Assembly: GCF_000373365.1 (NCBI RefSeq)
Contig: NZ_KB891244.1
Location: forward strand, 146 to 34,686
Direction of reading: 5' to 3'
DNA from: Parafrankia discariae
Lineage (GTDB): Bacteria > Actinomycetota > Actinomycetes > Frankiales > Frankiaceae
DNA length: 34,541 nucleotides
The position numbers were made by a program, and so were the translations under genes. This document shows, in pieces, positions 31,596 to 34,541 of this stretch (position 1 is the first letter of the stretch; each line of letters begins with the position of its first letter). Under the pieces are notes generated by a model, which was not told the origin of the DNA, made no database searches, and worked only from the letters and a program-made list of their open reading frames with translations.

Positions 31596-32561
31596 ATGGA
31601 CGCGCTCGGAGCGGACACGGTCGGAGCGGGCACCGTCGGAACGGGCACCGTCCTGGTCACCGGTGCCGGCGGCGGGGTGGGCGGGGTCGGGCGCACCGTC
31701 GTCGAGCTGCTGCGCGAGCGGTCCGTCCCGGTGCGCGCGCTGGTGCACCACGACGACGAACGGGCCGAGACGCTGCGCGGGTGGGGCGCGGAGGTGGTCG
31801 TGGGCGACCTGACCCGCCCCGACGACGTGGCCGGCGCGCTCGCGGGCTGCCGCCGGATGTTCTTCAACATGAGCGTCTCCCCGGCCTACCTCGAGGCCAC
31901 GGCGACGGTCGCCACGGTCGCGCGGGCGGTTGGAACCCTGGACACGCTGGTGGCCATGTCGCAGATGACGGTCTCGCAGATGACCGCGGTCAGCACCGAG
32001 GAGTCGCACCAGCAGCGGCTGCACTGGCTCTCCGAGCAGGTGCTCGACTGGTCCGGACTGCCGGTGCGGCACCTGCGCCCCACCGTGTTCCTGGACAATC
32101 CGCTGTTCACGGTCCTGGCCGCCCGGTCCATCGCGGACGACGCGACCATCCGCCTCCCGTTCGGCCGCGGTCGGACGTCCCCGGTCGCCGCCTCGGACGT
32201 CGCCCGGGTCGCCGCCGAGCTCCTCACCGACCCGGCGGCGCACCGTGCGCACGTGTACGAGCTGACCGGCCCGCGTTCGCAGGACATGGACGGCGTCGCC
32301 GCCGAGTTCTCCCGGGCGCTGGGCCGCCCGGTGACCTACGTGGACGTCCCGCCCGACGAGTGGGTGAACCTGGTGGCGACCCAGACGGACCTGGCTCCGT
32401 TCACCCGGGACCACATCGTGACGATGGCGCGGCTGCACCGCCAGAACCGCTACGACCGGGCGACCACGACCGTCGAACAGGTGACGGGACGGCCGGCGCG
32501 CGGCGTCGCGGAGTTCGTCGCCGAGCGGGCCGGGCTCGTCGGCCACCCGCTCGGCGGCTGA
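31596..32561 (+). CDS. NmrA-like / atypical short-chain dehydrogenase (NAD(P)H-binding)
   Basis: ATG at 31596 gives 321 residues. A small repeat-like leader (GAGTVGTGTV) leads into the dinucleotide motif LVTGAGGGVGGVGRTVVELL. The body is of the NmrA/QOR2 type: VRALVHHDDERAETLRGWGAEVVVGDL, FFNMSVSPAYLEA, RHLRPTVFLDNPLF and a C-terminal substrate region with FSRALGRPVTYVDVPPDEW. No YxxxK active site is apparent, as in redox-sensing NmrA relatives. It might be a redox sensor or a quinone/ketone reductase. Gap of 68 bp to the upstream dehydrogenase. Confidence 0.85.
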   Translation: MDALGADTVGAGTVGTGTVLVTGAGGGVGGVGRTVVELLRERSVPVRALVHHDDERAETLRGWGAEVVVGDLTRPDDVAGALAGCRRMFFNMSVSPAYLEATATVATVARAVGTLDTLVAMSQMTVSQMTAVSTEESHQQRLHWLSEQVLDWSGLPVRHLRPTVFLDNPLFTVLAARSIADDATIRLPFGRGRTSPVAASDVARVAAELLTDPAAHRAHVYELTGPRSQDMDGVAAEFSRALGRPVTYVDVPPDEWVNLVATQTDLAPFTRDHIVTMARLHRQNRYDRATTTVEQVTGRPARGVAEFVAERAGLVGHPLGG

Positions 32562-32630
32562 CGCCCGCCGCCCGCGGCCCCGCAGCCCGAGGGCCAGCCA
32601 CCGGAGGGGTTTTCGTGTCAGACTCCGTAC

Positions 32631-32981
32631 GTGCCGAGATTTCACCATGCCAACCTCGGAGTTCCGCCGGCCGCCGCCGACGCCGAGGCGGAGTTCCTGG
32701 TGGGGGTGCTCGGCTACCGGCGGCTCGAACCGCCGGCGGTGGTCCGGGACCGCGCGCGGTGGTTCGAGGCCGACGACGGCACCCAGGTCCATCTGAGCCT
32801 CGACCCCGACCACGTTCCCGCGGCCAAGGCGCACACGGCGATCGAGGTCGGGCCCGACTGCGTCGCCATCGAGGCCCGGCTGACCGCGGCCGGCATCCCG
32901 TTCACCGCGGGTGACTTCGACGGCCGGCGGATCGTGATCTGCCGCGACCCCGCCGGCAACGGCTGGGAGCTGCGCGGCTGA
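32631..32981 (+). CDS. VOC (glyoxalase/bleomycin resistance) superfamily protein
   Basis: GTG at 32631 gives 116 residues with the VOC layout. The N-terminal metal-ligand region is FHHANLGVPP, followed by FLVGVLGYRRL and FEADDGTQVHLSLD (His in the second strand). The end is FDGRRIVICRDPAGNGWEL, with the typical C-terminal acidic ligand. Such proteins are dimeric metalloenzymes or binding proteins; the substrate is unknown. The only good Shine-Dalgarno nearby, GGAGGGG at 32603, is ideally placed for a GTG at 32615 in a different frame. The true start or an undetected frameshift is therefore an open point. Confidence 0.8.
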   Translation: MPRFHHANLGVPPAAADAEAEFLVGVLGYRRLEPPAVVRDRARWFEADDGTQVHLSLDPDHVPAAKAHTAIEVGPDCVAIEARLTAAGIPFTAGDFDGRRIVICRDPAGNGWELRG

Positions 32982-33025
32982 TCCGCGGCTGATTCCGAGG
33001 GCGGCCCGGCTGTTCCCGGCGGCCG

Positions 33026-34009
33026 TCAGCGTCCGCCAGGTGCCCGGCCACCGGGCGCGCCGCCCGGTGCCCCGCCGCCGGAGACCTGGCCGCCGCCCGC
33101 GGCCGTCGACGTGTCGACGCCCAGGGTGAGGGAGACCGCGTACCCGGCGGAGACGTCGCCGGTCACGGTGGCGAGCTGGGTGGCGGCCCCGTCATCGCCG
33201 AAGACGCCGTCGTTGTTCAAGCTGACCTGCGCCAGGTTGGTCACGGACGCCTCGTAGCCCGACTGGGCGTAGACCTTCTCGCAGACGTCCTGCGGCAGCG
33301 CGAGCTGCGAGGTGGCGATGGCCTTGGTCGAGTCGGTGATGCTGGCCTGGTCGGGATAGACCTCGAAGTGGACGTGCGGCCAGCGCCCCGAGTAGCACGC
33401 CGGGAAGACGCTGGTGAACCGGACCGTGCCGGCGGAGTCGGCGACCTGGACCCCGCGCAGGTAGTTCTGGTCGGTGACGCCGTCGGAGTACAGCGAGTAG
33501 CGGCCCTCCCGGTCGCAGTGCCACACGTACACGGCCACCCCGGCGAACGGCGAGCCGCCGTTCGCGAGGTCGCGGACCGTCAGCGCCAGCGTCATGGGGA
33601 CGCCCTCGGCGGTACCGGTCGAGTCGCCGAAGCTGGACCGGATGTCACTGCGGACCACACCGCTCTGCTCGAGGACGTCCGGCCCGTTCGACCCGTCGCC
33701 CGGGTAGGGGCCCGCCGTCTCCTCGGGGATCTCCCCGGCCGCCGTGGCCGTGGCCGAGGTCGTCGCGGCCGAGGTCGCCGAGGTGGATGTCCCCGAGGTG
33801 GCCGCGGCCGTGGAACCGGCGGAGTCCGAGCCGCAGGCCGCCAGGCCCGCCGCCGCGGCGCCGAGGCCGAAGAAGGTCAGCATCCGCCGCCGGCTGAGCA
33901 GTGTGCCGACGTCGAAGGCGAGGCCCTGGTCGACGATCTCCTCGTCGGGCCGTGCCAGCGGGCGCCCCTCGTACGCCCGCGTCCGGCCGGAACCCCGGTG
34001 ATCCGCCAT
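33026..34009 (-). CDS. Tat-exported lipoprotein intradiol ring-cleavage dioxygenase
   Basis: ATG at 34009 follows GGAGGG and gives 327 residues. The frame stays open upstream to 34270, but that part looks random. Residues about 38-60 hold a twin-arginine signal with a lipobox (SRRRMLTFFGLG then GLAAC), so the protein should be exported folded and lipid-anchored. A Ser/Thr/Ala linker follows. The catalytic domain begins at ETAGPYP and contains WHCDREGRYSLY and CYSGRWPHVHFEVY. These supply the two tyrosines and two histidines that bind non-haem Fe(III) in intradiol dioxygenases. It would open catechol-type rings outside the membrane, perhaps of lignin or humic origin. The C-terminus is Gly/Pro-rich. 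It is convergent with the VOC gene. Confidence 0.9.
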   Translation of the reverse strand: MADHRGSGRTRAYEGRPLARPDEEIVDQGLAFDVGTLLSRRRMLTFFGLGAAAAGLAACGSDSAGSTAAATSGTSTSATSAATTSATATAAGEIPEETAGPYPGDGSNGPDVLEQSGVVRSDIRSSFGDSTGTAEGVPMTLALTVRDLANGGSPFAGVAVYVWHCDREGRYSLYSDGVTDQNYLRGVQVADSAGTVRFTSVFPACYSGRWPHVHFEVYPDQASITDSTKAIATSQLALPQDVCEKVYAQSGYEASVTNLAQVSLNNDGVFGDDGAATQLATVTGDVSAGYAVSLTLGVDTSTAAGGGQVSGGGAPGGAPGGRAPGGR

Positions 34010-34458
34010 GTGCCCTCCAACTGGGATCGGCTGAGCTTGATGGCTCGAGCATGGCGGGCCGGGCGTTGCCCACGCTGTGCGCCTTCTGTGCGTTTGCTGT
34101 GCGCTCGGGTCTGGTGGCCGGGAGCGGTTGATCCGTCCCGGCGGCGGCTGGTCGCGGGCGTCGCGGCCGCGGACCGGATCGGCGATCGAACCGGGTTCGC
34201 GAGATGGCCCCGTCGCTCGCCTGGAGTGTCCATAATGATGCGCACCGTCAGATCTGGGCTCATCTTTCACTGAGCCTTTTCAGAGTTGCTTTGCCTGAAT
34301 CGTGGGAACGTTCCATCTCGCGCGCATGAAGGAGCCGCCGACGGGCGACCCGGAGGCCGGAAGTTGTCCGGACGCTGTCGGTCCGGACATGAGAAATAGA
34401 GAAGCCCTCGGTAGATCACAGGATGCCTAATCACCGTGACCTTGACCGAGGACTTCCG
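34010..34458. other. Intergenic region between the dioxygenase and the transposase start
   Basis: This 449-bp region has no convincing gene. It should contain the dioxygenase promoter. A short frame from ATG 34326 (34 codons, beginning MKEPPTGDPEAG) runs into the presumed insertion-sequence end and may be a gene fragment or nothing. The inverted repeat at 34365-34389 is the main structure. Confidence 0.4.
34365..34389. promoter_or_regulatory. Perfect 9-bp inverted repeat with 7-base spacer
   Basis: TGTCCGGAC (34365-34373) and GTCCGGACA (34381-34389) are perfectly complementary. The element could be a hairpin or a regulator site. It lies just before the presumed left end of the insertion sequence. 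Confidence 0.5.
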
Positions 34459-34541
34459 TTGCTAACCTACCCTGGCGCCATCATCCTGCCCGAGTCGACC
34501 CTGGAGTTCCTGGCCGCGCTGCTGGCCGACGACCGCGCCCA
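34401..34541 (+). mobile_element. Left end of an insertion sequence (IS5-like), truncated by the window
   Basis: The boundary is approximate. The segment contains an imperfect inverted pair, CGGTAGATCAC and GTGACCTTGACCG (about 34409-34446), followed directly by a transposase-like start. The terminal inverted repeat and target duplication cannot be defined without the right end. Confidence 0.4.
34459..34541 (+). CDS. N-terminus of an IS5-family-like transposase (partial)
   Basis: From TTG at 34459 the frame reads LLTYPGAIILPESTLEFLAA then LLADDRA to the window end. This closely resembles the usual opening of actinobacterial DDE transposases of the IS5/HARBI-like group (MLxYPsxLxLsxxTLxxLAxLxRxxR). 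Only about 27 residues are available, so the family is an inference from that pattern. No clear Shine-Dalgarno precedes the TTG. Confidence 0.5.
   Translation, partial: MLTYPGAIILPESTLEFLAALLADDRA

Overview
The window is high-GC DNA (about 70% G+C by eye) with GTG, TTG and ATG starts, dense 4-8 bp gene overlaps and very long antisense shadow frames. This is typical of a filamentous actinomycete. The gene repertoire (DUF574-type methyltransferase remnant, hydrogenase-maturation protease remnant, large alanine-rich secreted proteins, Tat lipoprotein dioxygenase) fits a Frankia- or Streptomyces-like chromosome, but the genus cannot be fixed from the sequence alone. The window looks chromosomal and accessory, with several decaying genes and the start of an insertion sequence at the right edge.

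Layout: 1-153 is the tail of a secreted propeller/lectin-like protein. 452-2901 holds a small two-helix membrane protein, a decapitated SAM methyltransferase, an intact tyrosine/serine phosphatase and a helical protein of unknown function. 3155-4600 holds two unknown membrane proteins, divergently arranged. 4601-5474 is non-coding and contains a perfect 20-bp palindrome. 5475-10493 is a translationally coupled trio: two ABC half-exporters that look like an asymmetric heterodimer, and a luciferase-like flavin monooxygenase. 10540-12003 is a phosphoribosyltransferase-hydrolase fusion. 12048-12345 is a broken hydrogenase-maturation protease. 12423-15234 is a type I hsdM-hsdS pair with no hsdR in view. 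15289-16245 has two small minus-strand genes. 16593-21939 carries three related secreted proteins on the minus strand: two 633-residue tandem paralogues and a shorter relative broken by one missing base. 21940-22983 is a long non-coding stretch bounded in part by AT-rich inverted repeats.

The most interesting block is 22984-30467: a HerA-like ATPase, SbcD (Mre11-like), SbcC (Rad50-like) and a NurA-like nuclease in one tight operon. This is the gene set used by thermophilic archaea for DNA-end resection, here in an actinobacterium with a non-canonical HerA P-loop. Downstream are a 3-hydroxyisobutyrate-dehydrogenase-like enzyme, an NmrA-like oxidoreductase, a VOC protein, a Tat-exported lipoprotein intradiol dioxygenase (minus strand), and the first codons of an IS5-type transposase.

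A recurring feature is short tandem repeats whose unit is a multiple of three. They sit in linkers and tails of otherwise ordinary enzymes (ABC exporter, SbcC, NurA-like protein, phosphoribosyltransferase fusion, flavin monooxygenase). Length changes there would alter the linker without breaking the frame.
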